Positions 32,885 through 42,845 are shown, counted from the first letter of the stretch. The stretch: DNA of 64,000 nt from Caryophanales bacterium UBA743 (GCA_002297365.1 DBKT01000011.1:124001-188000), one strand, 5' to 3'. Program-made: numbers and translations. Notes: generated by a model not told the origin, from the sequence alone.

Positions 32885-33917
32885 TGATCCTCACCTTTTT
32901 TCTATTCGTTTTCCTTCTCTTCCCCTCCTGATTTCTCCCTAAAGCACGCCCTTTCGGCTGCTTTTTATCTGTTTTTATCTCTTCCTCTCCGGAAGAAGCC
33001 ATAAGTTTCTTGAAAGCGGGCGGGATTGGGCAATTGAGTTTATAGGCTTTATGAGTCAAAGGATTGGTAAAGTCCAATTCGTAAGCGTGAAGGCCCAATC
33101 GATTGATTGGATTGGAAGGGTCGCCATAACGATCATCGCCAATAATGTAAAAACCTTGATGCCCTAATTGGACACGAATTTGGTTTTTACGCCCTGTGGA
33201 AATATTGACATCCAAGAGAGCGTATTTCTTATTAGCGGTAATCTTTTTGTAATCGGTGACGCAAAGCTTTCCTTTTTTCTTGTCTTTCGTCACATACACG
33301 TTAAAAGTCACTTCATCTGTCGCCAAATAGTCTTCAAGGTGTCCTTTTTCAGGAATGTCACTTGGTTCGACAATGGCATAATATCCACGTTTCTTAACAA
33401 TATCCTGCCAATTGTTTTGGAGCGCTTCTTTCGTCTCCCAATTCTTGGCGAAAATCAAAACGCCGGAAGTATCTTCATCCAAACGATGAACAACAAAAAT
33501 ACGCGCATTGCGGTCTTTCTGAGTGACATAGTCGCTCATTAGACGATATGCCGTCCTCCCTTTTTCTCGGTCGGAGGCGATGGAAAGAAGCCCGCTTGGC
33601 TTATTGATGGCGATGATGTCTTTGTCTTCGTAAATGATCGGCAAATCTTTTCTTTGATGCTTAGCGATGCGATTGTAGGAGACAATCACTTCATCATCGG
33701 GGTAAAGTTTGTATTTAAAAAGAGAGACGGGGGCCCCACCGACCGCAACTTGATGGTTGGCGATAATCCGGCAAATATTATGTTGGGATTGATTTGGGAT
33801 CTTTTCTTTTAAGAAATCAAGTAAACAGGTCTCTTTATTCACAAGAAAAACTTTGGTCTTATTTAAGTCGATTAAGCCTTTCTTCGTTCGATGCAATTTC
33901 TTATCGTTCTTATTCAT
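32853..33917 (-). CDS. RluA-family pseudouridine synthase
   Basis: 354 aa. An N-terminal S4-like RNA-binding domain (about residues 30-85) precedes the catalytic domain with HRLDEDTSGVLIFAKN, containing the essential Asp, and the STGRKNQIRVQLGHQGF and DRYGDP motifs. The C-terminal 50 residues are extremely basic (Lys/Arg-rich) and probably bind RNA. It modifies a uridine in rRNA or tRNA; which position cannot be told from sequence. Overlaps the YfhO-like gene by 32 nt. Confidence 0.92.
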   Translation of the reverse strand: MNKNDKKLHRTKKGLIDLNKTKVFLVNKETCLLDFLKEKIPNQSQHNICRIIANHQVAVGGAPVSLFKYKLYPDDEVIVSYNRIAKHQRKDLPIIYEDKDIIAINKPSGLLSIASDREKGRTAYRLMSDYVTQKDRNARIFVVHRLDEDTSGVLIFAKNWETKEALQNNWQDIVKKRGYYAIVEPSDIPEKGHLEDYLATDEVTFNVYVTKDKKKGKLCVTDYKKITANKKYALLDVNISTGRKNQIRVQLGHQGFYIIGDDRYGDPSNPINRLGLHAYELDFTNPLTHKAYKLNCPIPPAFKKLMASSGEEEIKTDKKQPKGRALGRNQEGKRRKTNRKKVRINGNGKRNKRK

Positions 33918-33939
33918 ACCCGGTTATTCTATCAAAGTT

Positions 33940-34797
33940 TTACTTTGAGAGGTATTCCTTTAGGGCATTTAAAGAGGCTCTTGCGTCTTTCTCGGCATCA
34001 GAAAAAAGAGCGTCTAATTTCGCTTTGTTTTGAGTGGTTATGCCAACACTAGGCGGGAAAGAAGGATAGAAAACAAAAATCCTTCCTTCTTCCGCTAATT
34101 TATCCATTTCATCCATTTGCTCATTATAAAGACGGTAGGAATTCAAAATGGATTTCAAAAAAGCGGGATTTTTTCTATATTGCCTTCGGCATATAGCCTT
34201 AATGGCTTTGCTCAAAGCCTTTTTTCTATAGCCTTTTTCCCTCGTGGAGATAACCACGATTTTAGAAACGTTTTCCCTTAAAGGCCTCTCAAAAGGGACG
34301 CCAGCAAAGACTCCTCCATCAACATATCCTTTTCCCTCTATTTCAATTGGTTTCGAAAAGGGAGGAAGGGAAGCAGAAGAAGCTAACCCATCCATGAAAT
34401 GCGGGTCATTTTTAGAAAAATAAGCGACTTTGTTTTCGCTTACGTTTGCTGACACGGCGTAGAATTCGGTTTCCGATTCATAAAATTCTTTTTCACGGAA
34501 AGGCAATTTCTCTTTTGGCAGTTTTTTAAGCAAATAGTCGAAGTCGAAAATGGAGCCTTTCGTGAAATAATTCTGCACTTTTATGAAGCCCTTGGAAGAA
34601 CAAAGCTCTTCGATAAGCCCAAGAAGGCGCTCTTTGTCTTTTGTGATGTATTCGACACCGAGCAAAGCCCCAGCGCTTGTCCCATAAACCTCATCAAAAG
34701 AAAAATCGTTTTCCAAAAGGATTTTTAATACGCCCGCCGCATAAGTCCCTCTAGCCCCGCCGCCTTGAACAATCAAAGCGCTTCTTTTAGCTGGCAT
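33940..34797 (-). CDS. patatin-like phospholipase, compact form
   Basis: 285 aa from MPAKRSALIVQGGGARG. Oxyanion loop GGGARGTYAAGV, nucleophile GTSAG and catalytic DGG in GYVDGGVFAGVPF give the full patatin dyad. It resembles the YjjU/RssA-type compact patatins and differs from the longer one at 8148. Start chosen because GGGAGGG lies 5 nt upstream; longer in-frame extensions would overlap the previous gene deeply. It overlaps the nucleotidase-like gene by 11 nt. Confidence 0.9.
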   Translation of the reverse strand: MPAKRSALIVQGGGARGTYAAGVLKILLENDFSFDEVYGTSAGALLGVEYITKDKERLLGLIEELCSSKGFIKVQNYFTKGSIFDFDYLLKKLPKEKLPFREKEFYESETEFYAVSANVSENKVAYFSKNDPHFMDGLASSASLPPFSKPIEIEGKGYVDGGVFAGVPFERPLRENVSKIVVISTREKGYRKKALSKAIKAICRRQYRKNPAFLKSILNSYRLYNEQMDEMDKLAEEGRIFVFYPSFPPSVGITTQNKAKLDALFSDAEKDARASLNALKEYLSK

Positions 34798-36727
34798 ATT
34801 TACCCTCCCTAAAGGCATCGGCAACAATATCGAAAAGATAATAGGTGCCATCCCTATCGTCACAAGAGAAATGATATTTCGATTGCTCGCTTGCTTTATC
34901 GGAGACGTAAGAGACCATAACGATTTCCACCTCTTGACTAAAAGAAATGTCACTCACATCGCTAGAATAGGTTGAATAATAGCTGTTTTTTTGCATCGCT
35001 TGGAAATAGTTGAAAGGAATATGGACGAAAACATTTTCATTTTCAAATGGTAAAGCGTTGATCAAATCCGCATAGGTGATATCGCCATTTAGCTCTTGTC
35101 TAGCCGCGCCAGAATTAATCGCTGCTCCAACGAATTTTCTTGTTCCTTCGTACTTGTCTTCATAATACTCATAAAGGCACTTAGAAGAGAAGCTAGCCAA
35201 TTCCGATTTAGAAATAACCTCTTCCGTATGGTAAAGGACTTCTTTCTTTAAAGAAGACACGGATTCTTCGTAATGGTCATAAACCTTGCTGGCCATAGGC
35301 TCGTCCTCCAAAGAAGAAAGATAAGCGTTTTCCACATTCGCATTTGATACATATTTGTATTTGTTCGCGTTTTCATCATAGGCGAATTTCAAAGAACGGA
35401 TGTTAGATCCATTTGCGTAGGTTTGAACATGGGGGACGCCTTTCTTGTCGATAAAGAAGTAACTTGAATGGGTGTGCCCCTCCAACACTCCATCCACGCC
35501 ATCCCAAAGATCGCAATTCGCCGCATTCGACGAACTCGATCCGTGAAGAGAGAGGACCACGATATCACATCCTTCTTGATAACGAAGCCGGTTGGCTTCC
35601 TCTTCAACCATTTTCGGGGTCTCAGACCAATGAAAAGAATAGCCGGATAAAGAAGAAACGCTAATGGAAGAGGCAACGTCTCCAATTGCCCCCACTACCC
35701 CAATTCGGACTCCGCCACGAGAAACGATAGTGGAAGGCTTTGCCCAAGAAGGGCGATTGCCGTTGGCGTCGCGAATATTAATCCCTAAAAAAGGAAAATC
35801 GGCAAAAGAGGAATTCTCTTCAATTGTTTCCGGCTTCCAATCGAATTCATGATTGCCTATGGCCATTGATTCAAATCCCGCTACGTTCATCCAGTCAATC
35901 ATGGATTTGCCGCGCGAACGATTGCTCTGAATCCCGCCTTGCCACATATCCCCAGAACAAAGAGCGACCACTTCCTCAGGTCTCTTTCTTTCCTCACTCA
36001 CAAGATAAGCGGAAAGCTTCTTAATTCCGGATTGATATTTTTTTGAGGAGGAATCGACAATCGTATCGGCTGCTCCGTGCGTATCGTTAATCGTATAAAT
36101 CTCAATGTTTTTGCTCTTCTCCTTAGGAGTTAAAACATCGGAAAATTGCAGTTGGATGCTTTTGATGTCGTATTCGCCAATAGGGGAATACAAAGAAAAA
36201 TAATTCCCTTTTGTTTGAAAACTAAAAGGCGTTTCATTTGAAAGCTCATACGCCCCATTCATCGGAGAGGTGATTTTGAAAGAAGAGGTTTTGCTTACCA
36301 AAGAGGCATAATCGCAAGCCGTGCTGAAAGACACCTCAATGGACGAAATATCCTTGGAGAATGGGGTGAGATTTGAAAACCATCCTCCTTTTTCCAATGA
36401 AATAAAGCCATTGGGGTTTTTCTTTGCTTTCTTAAAGGAAAACCCATATGGTCCTTTTTGAAAAGAAGAGCTATTAAAATCAATGACATCGTTCTTATTT
36501 AAGGTAATGGGTCCGCTAACTTCCACTATATCACTTTCCTTTTCGGAAGAATAAGATGGGTATGACTGGGATTCTGAGGAATCGGAATCGCTTGCAAGAC
36601 TGGATGCCTTTTCGGAAGATTCCGTAGACTCAAAGGAAGAGGGCGTGCCAAAAGAGCTCTCATTCACGCAAGAAGAGAATAGAAAGCTTAAAGAAACAAG
36701 AAGAAGAGGAAGAAGAGATCGTTTCAT
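34787..36727 (-). CDS. 5'-nucleotidase/metallophosphatase lipoprotein
   Basis: 646 aa. Signal peptide with lipobox FSSC, then a Ser/Glu linker to about residue 65 and an extra beta-rich domain (residues 70-205) before the enzyme. The metallophosphoesterase part begins at IEIYTINDTHGA and contains GDMWQG, AIGNHEFDW and VLEGHTHSSY, the dinuclear metal ligands of the UshA/5'-nucleotidase family. The C-terminal domain has the AAINSGAARQELNGDITYADL motif of the nucleotide-binding half. It should release phosphate and nucleosides from extracellular nucleotides. No Shine-Dalgarno is evident. It precedes the compact patatin gene in one transcript. Confidence 0.9.
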   Translation of the reverse strand: MKRSLLPLLLVSLSFLFSSCVNESSFGTPSSFESTESSEKASSLASDSDSSESQSYPSYSSEKESDIVEVSGPITLNKNDVIDFNSSSFQKGPYGFSFKKAKKNPNGFISLEKGGWFSNLTPFSKDISSIEVSFSTACDYASLVSKTSSFKITSPMNGAYELSNETPFSFQTKGNYFSLYSPIGEYDIKSIQLQFSDVLTPKEKSKNIEIYTINDTHGAADTIVDSSSKKYQSGIKKLSAYLVSEERKRPEEVVALCSGDMWQGGIQSNRSRGKSMIDWMNVAGFESMAIGNHEFDWKPETIEENSSFADFPFLGINIRDANGNRPSWAKPSTIVSRGGVRIGVVGAIGDVASSISVSSLSGYSFHWSETPKMVEEEANRLRYQEGCDIVVLSLHGSSSSNAANCDLWDGVDGVLEGHTHSSYFFIDKKGVPHVQTYANGSNIRSLKFAYDENANKYKYVSNANVENAYLSSLEDEPMASKVYDHYEESVSSLKKEVLYHTEEVISKSELASFSSKCLYEYYEDKYEGTRKFVGAAINSGAARQELNGDITYADLINALPFENENVFVHIPFNYFQAMQKNSYYSTYSSDVSDISFSQEVEIVMVSYVSDKASEQSKYHFSCDDRDGTYYLFDIVADAFREGKYAS

Positions 36728-36753
36728 AATGATTAATTCAACGCATGCATAGT

Positions 36754-37617
36754 TTATTTATCTTGAACGTCGGACATCTTTAAAATAGGGGAATATAAAT
36801 CCGTTCTGCGGTCACGGAAAACACCCCAAGAAACACGTTCCTTCGCTATCTTATTGAGGTCAAATTCCGCTACACGTATGCCCTCTTCTTCACGGTTCAT
36901 CTCCGTGACGAAATCGCCATGCTGATCAGCGATAAAGGAAGAGCCGAAGAATTTCATCGAAGAGTTTTTCGCTTCTTCCACGCCAACGCGATTGGAAGCT
37001 AGGACAGGCATAATGTTGCTAGCCGCATGGCCTTTCATGACATTTTGCCAATGGCTCTTAGAATCTTTCGGCAAAACAGGCTCCGATCCTATAGCGGTTG
37101 GGAAAAGAAGAATCTCCGCCCCCTTTAAAGCAAGAATGCGGGCTGTTTCAGGGAACCATTGATCCCAGCAAATCCCAATGCCGATTTTACCAACATGAGT
37201 CGTGAAAACCTGGAAGCCGCTATCCCCTGGAGTGAAGTAGAACTTCTCTTCGTAACACTCCCCGGTAGGAATGTGGGATTTACGATAAAGGCCGACAATC
37301 TTCCCATCGCTATCAATCATCGCCAAGGAGTTAAAGAAACAATTCCCCGATCTTTCAAAAAAGGAAATCGGCAAGACCATGTGCGTTTCTTTGGCGATTT
37401 CTTGGAAATGTTTCAAGGTTTTAGAATCTTGGAAGTTCTCTGCAAGAGAGAAATTATCATAATCTTCGATCTGGCAGAAATAACGCCCTTCAAAGAGCTC
37501 TGGCAAAAGAACTAATTCCGCCCCCTCTTTTTTTGCCAAACGGATGAGGCTATCGGCTTTTTGAATGTTCTCTTCATAAGCCTTCGACATGGAGAATTGG
37601 GTGATTGCTGCTTTCAT
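36754..37617 (-). CDS. aguB: N-carbamoylputrescine amidase
   Basis: 287 aa nitrilase-family enzyme. Catalytic triad visible as Glu40 (LLPELFEGRYF), Lys113 (YRKSHIP) and Cys150 (GICWDQWFPE). The GRYF and CWDQWFPE segments are specific for AguB, which hydrolyses N-carbamoylputrescine to putrescine, CO2 and ammonia. Start chosen at MKAAITQ with GGAGG upstream. It directly follows the decarboxylase-deiminase fusion gene; the stop and start share one base, so the last step of the pathway is translated with the first two. Confidence 0.95.
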   Translation of the reverse strand: MKAAITQFSMSKAYEENIQKADSLIRLAKKEGAELVLLPELFEGRYFCQIEDYDNFSLAENFQDSKTLKHFQEIAKETHMVLPISFFERSGNCFFNSLAMIDSDGKIVGLYRKSHIPTGECYEEKFYFTPGDSGFQVFTTHVGKIGIGICWDQWFPETARILALKGAEILLFPTAIGSEPVLPKDSKSHWQNVMKGHAASNIMPVLASNRVGVEEAKNSSMKFFGSSFIADQHGDFVTEMNREEEGIRVAEFDLNKIAKERVSWGVFRDRRTDLYSPILKMSDVQDK

Positions 37618-40235
37618 TATTCGTCCTCCTTTGGAAGTTGCATCGTTATGCAATGAATATTTCCGCCACCAAGCAATATTTCATAAGTATTGATTTGATG
37701 GATCATTTTCTCTGGATAGAGCCCCTTCATGATTTGATAGGCCTCTTTATCTTCTTTCACGCCGAAAGCAGGCAGGATGATGAAATCTTTCCCCTGATAG
37801 TAATTCACATAAGAAGCAGCTAACCTTCTACCGGAAACCCTTGTATCCAAAGTACTGTCGGAGATGACGAGTTCGCTTGCAATTTCCTCCGAGAGGTACA
37901 TCGGTTTTGGCAAAGGAAGTTTATGGATGATGAGTTTCCTTCCTTTCGCGTCACACGCTTCAGAAAGGGCTTTATAGGTTTGTTGGCAATAACGGTATTG
38001 AGGGTCTTCTTTATTTGAGCAAGAGGCCATCACCACTTCACCAGGGCGAACGAAGGAAACCATATTATCGACATGCTCATTCGTTTCATCTTGATAAATT
38101 CCGTGTGGCACCCAAATAATTTTCTCCACCCCTAGATAATCATGAAGAATTTCTTCAATTTCCTCTTTTTGATAGTATGGGTTGCGTCCTTTTGATAAAA
38201 GACAGGCTTCCGTTGTGATCAAAGTCCCCTCTCCATCTATGGCGATAGAGCCCCCTTCTAGAACAAAAGAAGGCAAATAATAGGAAAGGAGTTTGAGCTT
38301 CTTAGAAACAAGCGCCCCTAATGCATCATCGTCTTGATAATCCGAATAAAGGCCATCTACTTTCCCACCCCAGGCATTGAAACGGAAGTCAACGGTTCTG
38401 AGCTGTCTGCCATTGGTGAGGAAAAGAGGCATGTTGTCTCTTGCCCAAGCGTCGTTATAGCGAAGCCTCCAAACCGTAACGTTAGGAATGGCATTCAATG
38501 TCTCGATGACTTTCTTGCTGATGGATTGGTTAACGCCGACAATCACTTTTTCGTGCAAGGCGATAGCTTCAATAACCTCAATGTAGTTATCTTGAGCCGG
38601 TTTCGCTTTCTTTCTCCAAGTATCTTGACGGAAAGGCATCAAAACGAAAGTGGCTTGATGCCCTTCTCCTTCAAAAGGAAAACGGAAGCCATCATTAATC
38701 GGCGTGGTGATTTTATTTTTGTAATAATCGTTCAGCCTCTTCTCATATAAGCCGAATCTTCTCCATTTTGCGGTATCAATGACCTCGAAAGCGTCATGGT
38801 AAGAAGAAAGCAATTTCGTATGGGATTCGGAGGAGCCTTGTAATTCTTTCACTTCTTCCACCAAATCTTTTGACCAAACCTCACCCGGGGCAATAAGAGG
38901 AATTCCTGGTGGGTACATCATAACCTGTTCTTTGGAGACGTTCCCTTCGCATTCATCGATGCTCACGAGTTTTCCTGGAGCGTTGAAAGAAACACGCGGA
39001 CGAACCAAAAGGAAGGGGAAGGTGGCGTCGAAATGGCTCTTTTTTCTAATATAAGATGGTTTGTAATGGTCTTTGGAGATAGAGCGCAAAGCGGAAACAA
39101 GCTGATCGACATGTTTCTTCTTGGTTCCGATAGCGAAAATCCCTAGCACCTCATTCGATTCAGCCAATTCCATTTGAACTTCGTATTTTTCTTTAAGCAA
39201 ATGATAGAGCTGGAAACCATCCAAATCCAGATGCTCTAAGCCAATGACCAATTTTGTATCGTCATATCCGAAGGAACCATGCGCCAGGAAATGATTTCTA
39301 TCCTCATTTACAAAGCCAGGGATCTTAGCGATTTTGCTACGAGCGTAATCCACCAATTCGTACGTTCTGCTCATCGCTTCATACCCTTCTTTTGATGCCA
39401 TATAAGAACGAGCGGCATCGACGGAGGCAATCAAAATCCCAGAGGGGGATGTCGTATTCAAAATATTCAACGTCTTTTGCACGTCCTCTCTTCTAAAACG
39501 CCCCGTTTTTAAAAGAAGAACGGAACTTTGGGTTAAAGATCCAACTGTTTTATGAAAAGAGGCGGCAGACATATCCGCGCCTGCGTCCATTGCGGACATC
39601 GGCGAACGGGGATGATGGAAATAATAATGTGCGCCATGGGCTTCATCAACCAATACGGCCATATGATGAGCATGGGCAAACTCAGTGACTTCCTTTAAAT
39701 CCGTTACGGAGCCAAAATAAGTCGGATTGATGATGAAGATGGCCTTAGCGGAAGGATTTCTAAGAATCGCTTTTTTCCATTGCTCAACGCTTGGCTGATT
39801 GGCGATGCCCAATTCTAAATCGATTTCCGGCATGATATAGGTCGGTTTTGCGCCCGAGAAAATCAAAGCGTTGATAACCGATTTATGCACGTTTCGAGGA
39901 AGAATGATTTTCTCGTTTGCCTTTACGGCTGTCATAATCATGGCAATAATGCCAGAGGAGGTCCCGTTAATCAAAAAGAAGGCTTCGTCCGCATGGCAGG
40001 CTTCCGCAAGATATTCTGCTGATTCCTTGATCACGCCTTGAGGATTGCCTAAAGTATCCAAGCCAATTGGCGCATTCACGTCGCAACGAAATAATTCCTG
40101 GCCAAAAAGTTCGGTCGCCTTATTCTTGATATTCCCCATATGATGCCCAGGCACATCAAAAGGAGCGACGCCTTCGGAGACGTATTTTTTCAATGCGTCG
40201 ATGTAAGGCGTTTTGCTTTGATCCAATTTTTTCAT
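37617..40235 (-). CDS. arginine decarboxylase-agmatine deiminase fusion
   Basis: 872 aa with two complete enzymes. Residues 1-480: Orn/Lys/Arg decarboxylase of the short Bacillus SpeA type, with DVPGHHMG, DEAHGAHYYFHHP (about 197-209), the PLP lysine Lys229 in SASFHKT context, and a C-terminal YPPGIPLIAPGE. Residues about 510-872: agmatine deiminase, beginning TTPINDGFRFPFE, with WARDNMP (597-603), EGGSIAIDGEGTLITTE, EHVDNM (720-725) and the nucleophile Cys862 in GGGNIHC. The protein should turn arginine into agmatine and then N-carbamoylputrescine; aguB follows. The linker (about 480-510) is uninterrupted in frame. Arginine specificity is inferred from the fused partner. No Shine-Dalgarno; TATCAT lies 6 nt before the ATG. 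Confidence 0.93.
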   Translation of the reverse strand: MKKLDQSKTPYIDALKKYVSEGVAPFDVPGHHMGNIKNKATELFGQELFRCDVNAPIGLDTLGNPQGVIKESAEYLAEACHADEAFFLINGTSSGIIAMIMTAVKANEKIILPRNVHKSVINALIFSGAKPTYIMPEIDLELGIANQPSVEQWKKAILRNPSAKAIFIINPTYFGSVTDLKEVTEFAHAHHMAVLVDEAHGAHYYFHHPRSPMSAMDAGADMSAASFHKTVGSLTQSSVLLLKTGRFRREDVQKTLNILNTTSPSGILIASVDAARSYMASKEGYEAMSRTYELVDYARSKIAKIPGFVNEDRNHFLAHGSFGYDDTKLVIGLEHLDLDGFQLYHLLKEKYEVQMELAESNEVLGIFAIGTKKKHVDQLVSALRSISKDHYKPSYIRKKSHFDATFPFLLVRPRVSFNAPGKLVSIDECEGNVSKEQVMMYPPGIPLIAPGEVWSKDLVEEVKELQGSSESHTKLLSSYHDAFEVIDTAKWRRFGLYEKRLNDYYKNKITTPINDGFRFPFEGEGHQATFVLMPFRQDTWRKKAKPAQDNYIEVIEAIALHEKVIVGVNQSISKKVIETLNAIPNVTVWRLRYNDAWARDNMPLFLTNGRQLRTVDFRFNAWGGKVDGLYSDYQDDDALGALVSKKLKLLSYYLPSFVLEGGSIAIDGEGTLITTEACLLSKGRNPYYQKEEIEEILHDYLGVEKIIWVPHGIYQDETNEHVDNMVSFVRPGEVVMASCSNKEDPQYRYCQQTYKALSEACDAKGRKLIIHKLPLPKPMYLSEEIASELVISDSTLDTRVSGRRLAASYVNYYQGKDFIILPAFGVKEDKEAYQIMKGLYPEKMIHQINTYEILLGGGNIHCITMQLPKEDE

Positions 40236-40241
40236 AGCGAA

Positions 40242-40247
40242 ATGATA
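40242..40247 (-). promoter_or_regulatory. candidate -10 of the putrescine operon, leaderless layout
   Basis: TATCAT on the minus strand (5 of 6 to consensus) with exactly six bases to the ATG at 40235. No recognisable -35 at 16-18 nt and no ribosome-binding site. Confidence 0.4.
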
Positions 40248-40276
40248 CTACTATCCTTATAAGAGCGATATTGGAA

Positions 40277-41077
40277 TTATTTCAAAGGATAACATTTGTT
40301 ATCAATGATTTTATCAAGGACGAATTTCACGCCTGAATTCCAAACTTCTTTTGTTACGAAAGAGGCTGCTTTTTTGACCTCTTCTTTGCCATTTCCCATC
40401 GAGACGAAAAAAGAGACGGCTTCCGCCATGCTTAAATCAGGAAGATCGTCCCCAACAGCCATCGCTTCATCCTTAGAAAAGCCATAATAAGCGAGGACAT
40501 GATTGATGCCATCGCCTTTTTTGTGGCGGAAAGGCATAACATCAACGGAGTAAGGCGTATATCTCCAATAAACCAAATGAGGGAACGTCTTTTGGAATAG
40601 TTCGTCTTCTTTCTCATCGGCAAAGAAATTGATTCCTTCAACATCTTCGCCTTGATATTCTTTCAAAGCCGGAACGTATTCCCTAAACCGAGCAAAATGT
40701 TCTTTGCCTTCTTTATTAAGCGGGGCAATCAGTTTTCTGTCTTCGAGCTCAACGAGTTCCAGGGATTTTTTTCTTTTCAATGCCAAAGCGATGAATTTTT
40801 CTACGTCTTCCCTCTCCAGTTTGCTAGTGAATATGTATTTCCCGTCCGCGAAAGCGTATCCTCCGGATGAGGCCACAAAGCCATCCCATTTGATTCCTAA
40901 ATCAAAAGCGCCGAGCCATTTAAAGGAAGCGTATGGCCTTGCGGTGCAGATAAAGACTTTCACTCCTTGCTCTTGAAGCCTTTTAACCGCTTCAATGGAA
41001 GGATGGTCCCATTTGTTTTCTTTATCGTCGAACAACGTCCAATCAATGTCAAAAAATGCCGCTTTAATTTTTTTCAC
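40277..41077 (-). CDS. HAD-superfamily phosphatase, Cof type
   Basis: 266 aa from a GTG start. Motif I is FDIDWTLFDD (both aspartates kept, with Trp where Gly is usual), a type IIB cap follows, motif III/IV is VGDDLPDLSMAEAV and the tail motif is AMGNG-like (SMGNGKEEVKKAA). These enzymes dephosphorylate sugar phosphates or cofactors; the substrate is unknown. The GTG (KKIKAAFFD) gives the standard family N-terminus and overlaps the GH2 stop by 14 nt; an ATG at 41117 would add 13 residues and overlap more. No strong ribosome site for either. Confidence 0.85.
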   Translation of the reverse strand: MKKIKAAFFDIDWTLFDDKENKWDHPSIEAVKRLQEQGVKVFICTARPYASFKWLGAFDLGIKWDGFVASSGGYAFADGKYIFTSKLEREDVEKFIALALKRKKSLELVELEDRKLIAPLNKEGKEHFARFREYVPALKEYQGEDVEGINFFADEKEDELFQKTFPHLVYWRYTPYSVDVMPFRHKKGDGINHVLAYYGFSKDEAMAVGDDLPDLSMAEAVSFFVSMGNGKEEVKKAASFVTKEVWNSGVKFVLDKIIDNKCYPLK

Positions 41078-42839
41078 TTTTTTTGTCTTTCTGATAGATG
41101 CTTTGATATTCTTCATACAACTCTTCGTTGATTTTACGCAAACGATCGGTGTCCACTTTAACCACTTCTCTATCATAAGTGATTAAGCCGTTTACTTCTT
41201 CTTCCACATCCGTTAATTGGGTATAAACGGACAAACACAAACGAGCGTGTTTGATAGCACGTCTGACCTCTTTTTTAAAAAGATGCGCCAGTCCCTCATT
41301 CAAATTCTCCAATGTCGAATAGTTCTTATAGCCAAAACTTTTCCGACTCCAAGAATGATTTTCGACATAGGCCACATAACCCCCGAATTCGCTTAAAGAC
41401 ATGAGTCTCTTTTTATGATTGAACAAATGAACGGGCCTGAAATAGATATGCCTCGAATGGAAATCGCCTATTTTTTTATCATACCAACCGCTCGTCGCGT
41501 CAATAAGGCGGGAGGAATCCAACTCTTGAAGGAGGGCGTAGCATTTCTTTGTGTCAAATTGGCCCCACCCTTCGTTAAAAAGAGTCCAAATGCAAATAGA
41601 TGGGATGTTTCCTAAATCGTGAACGGTTTCTTCCATTTCTCGGAGAAATTGATCTTTGCTTTCTTGGCTCCTTCTTCCCAAGATAGGATTTTTGTCCGAA
41701 ATCTTTAAAGGCAAAAAGGGGGCCAGATTAATAAGAAGCTCGGAGTATTTCGCACCGCCATTAACGAAATCTTGGATAACGATGATTCCTTCTTGATCGC
41801 AAAGATAATACCAGCGACGCAGTTCGATCTTGATGTGTTTCCTTAGAGAATTAAACCCGCACTTTTTAGCAAGTAATATATCCCCTCTCATAGCGTCAAT
41901 GCTAGGCGGAGTTAATCCTCCATCAGGATAATAGCCTTGATCAAGCAAACCGCTCAAATAAAGGGGTTCGTTGTTCAAAAACAAATAATAGAATCCATTC
42001 ACCTTGCGCCTTTCGATTTTGCGAATGCCATAATGGGAAGAAATTTCATCGCCATTCTTTGAGGTAAAAAGGATTTTATAAAGATTCGCTTCCTTATTAG
42101 ACCAAGGGTGAAAAGAAGAAGACAAATCAATTTCGGCATGAAGAGAGGAATCAAAGAAAGACTCGCCAACAAGCTTGTCTTTGAAGAAAACGGAAATTTT
42201 GTATGGAAAAAAATTCCCATGCATTTTCCCATCAAAAATCAATTTTTTCCTGTCGAAATCCCCATGAATCGAACAAGATTCAAGATAATTTAGAGAATCA
42301 AGAAACTCCAGATACACCTCTTGATAAATCCCGGATGTAGGCGTGTACCAAATGCCTTTCGCTTCATTGGATTGCTTCCCTCTGGCGAAAACGGACGAAG
42401 AGGTATCATCATGAACGGACACCTCCAACACAAATTCTTTTTTCAAAGGGCAAACGCAAAGGGAAAAGGAAGAATAACCCCCTTTGTGAGAGAGCTTCTT
42501 TTCCCCGTCGATATAGACATCGCATTCCTGATCGACGGCCATGAAACGAAGAAGACCTACTTTCCCCACATATTTATCGTCAATGGAAACAACTTTTCTG
42601 TAATGCAAATAATCCGTTTTCCCGATATGCCTCTGAATTCCGCTTAAAGGAGTCTCTGGAGAAAAGGGAACCAGGATTTTCTCAGTATACTCATCCGGAT
42701 TGTCTTTCTCTTTTGTTATTTGGAAATCCCATAGCCCATTCAAGGAAAGGAAATCCATTCTTTCCCAATAGGGATCCGGATGGGCGGCTAATGGATGATT
42801 TTTATCCATGCTGTCAGAATAAGGCGTCTTCATGCTCAT
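41064..42839 (-). CDS. glycoside hydrolase family 2 enzyme
   Basis: 591 aa, no signal peptide, so cytoplasmic. GH2 layout: sugar-binding jelly roll (LNGLWDFQI... ISGIQR-like segments), an Ig-like domain, then a TIM barrel with the acid/base Glu in IWTLFNEGWGQF and a nucleophile Glu in SLSEFGGY. Family members are beta-galactosidases, beta-glucuronidases or beta-mannosidases; specificity cannot be assigned. Shorter than LacZ and without its C-terminal domain. Divergent from the M24 peptidase. The ATG has no Shine-Dalgarno, but TAAAAT ends six bases upstream. Confidence 0.88.
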   Translation of the reverse strand: MSMKTPYSDSMDKNHPLAAHPDPYWERMDFLSLNGLWDFQITKEKDNPDEYTEKILVPFSPETPLSGIQRHIGKTDYLHYRKVVSIDDKYVGKVGLLRFMAVDQECDVYIDGEKKLSHKGGYSSFSLCVCPLKKEFVLEVSVHDDTSSSVFARGKQSNEAKGIWYTPTSGIYQEVYLEFLDSLNYLESCSIHGDFDRKKLIFDGKMHGNFFPYKISVFFKDKLVGESFFDSSLHAEIDLSSSFHPWSNKEANLYKILFTSKNGDEISSHYGIRKIERRKVNGFYYLFLNNEPLYLSGLLDQGYYPDGGLTPPSIDAMRGDILLAKKCGFNSLRKHIKIELRRWYYLCDQEGIIVIQDFVNGGAKYSELLINLAPFLPLKISDKNPILGRRSQESKDQFLREMEETVHDLGNIPSICIWTLFNEGWGQFDTKKCYALLQELDSSRLIDATSGWYDKKIGDFHSRHIYFRPVHLFNHKKRLMSLSEFGGYVAYVENHSWSRKSFGYKNYSTLENLNEGLAHLFKKEVRRAIKHARLCLSVYTQLTDVEEEVNGLITYDREVVKVDTDRLRKINEELYEEYQSIYQKDKKSEKN

Positions 42840-42845
42840 GGCTCA

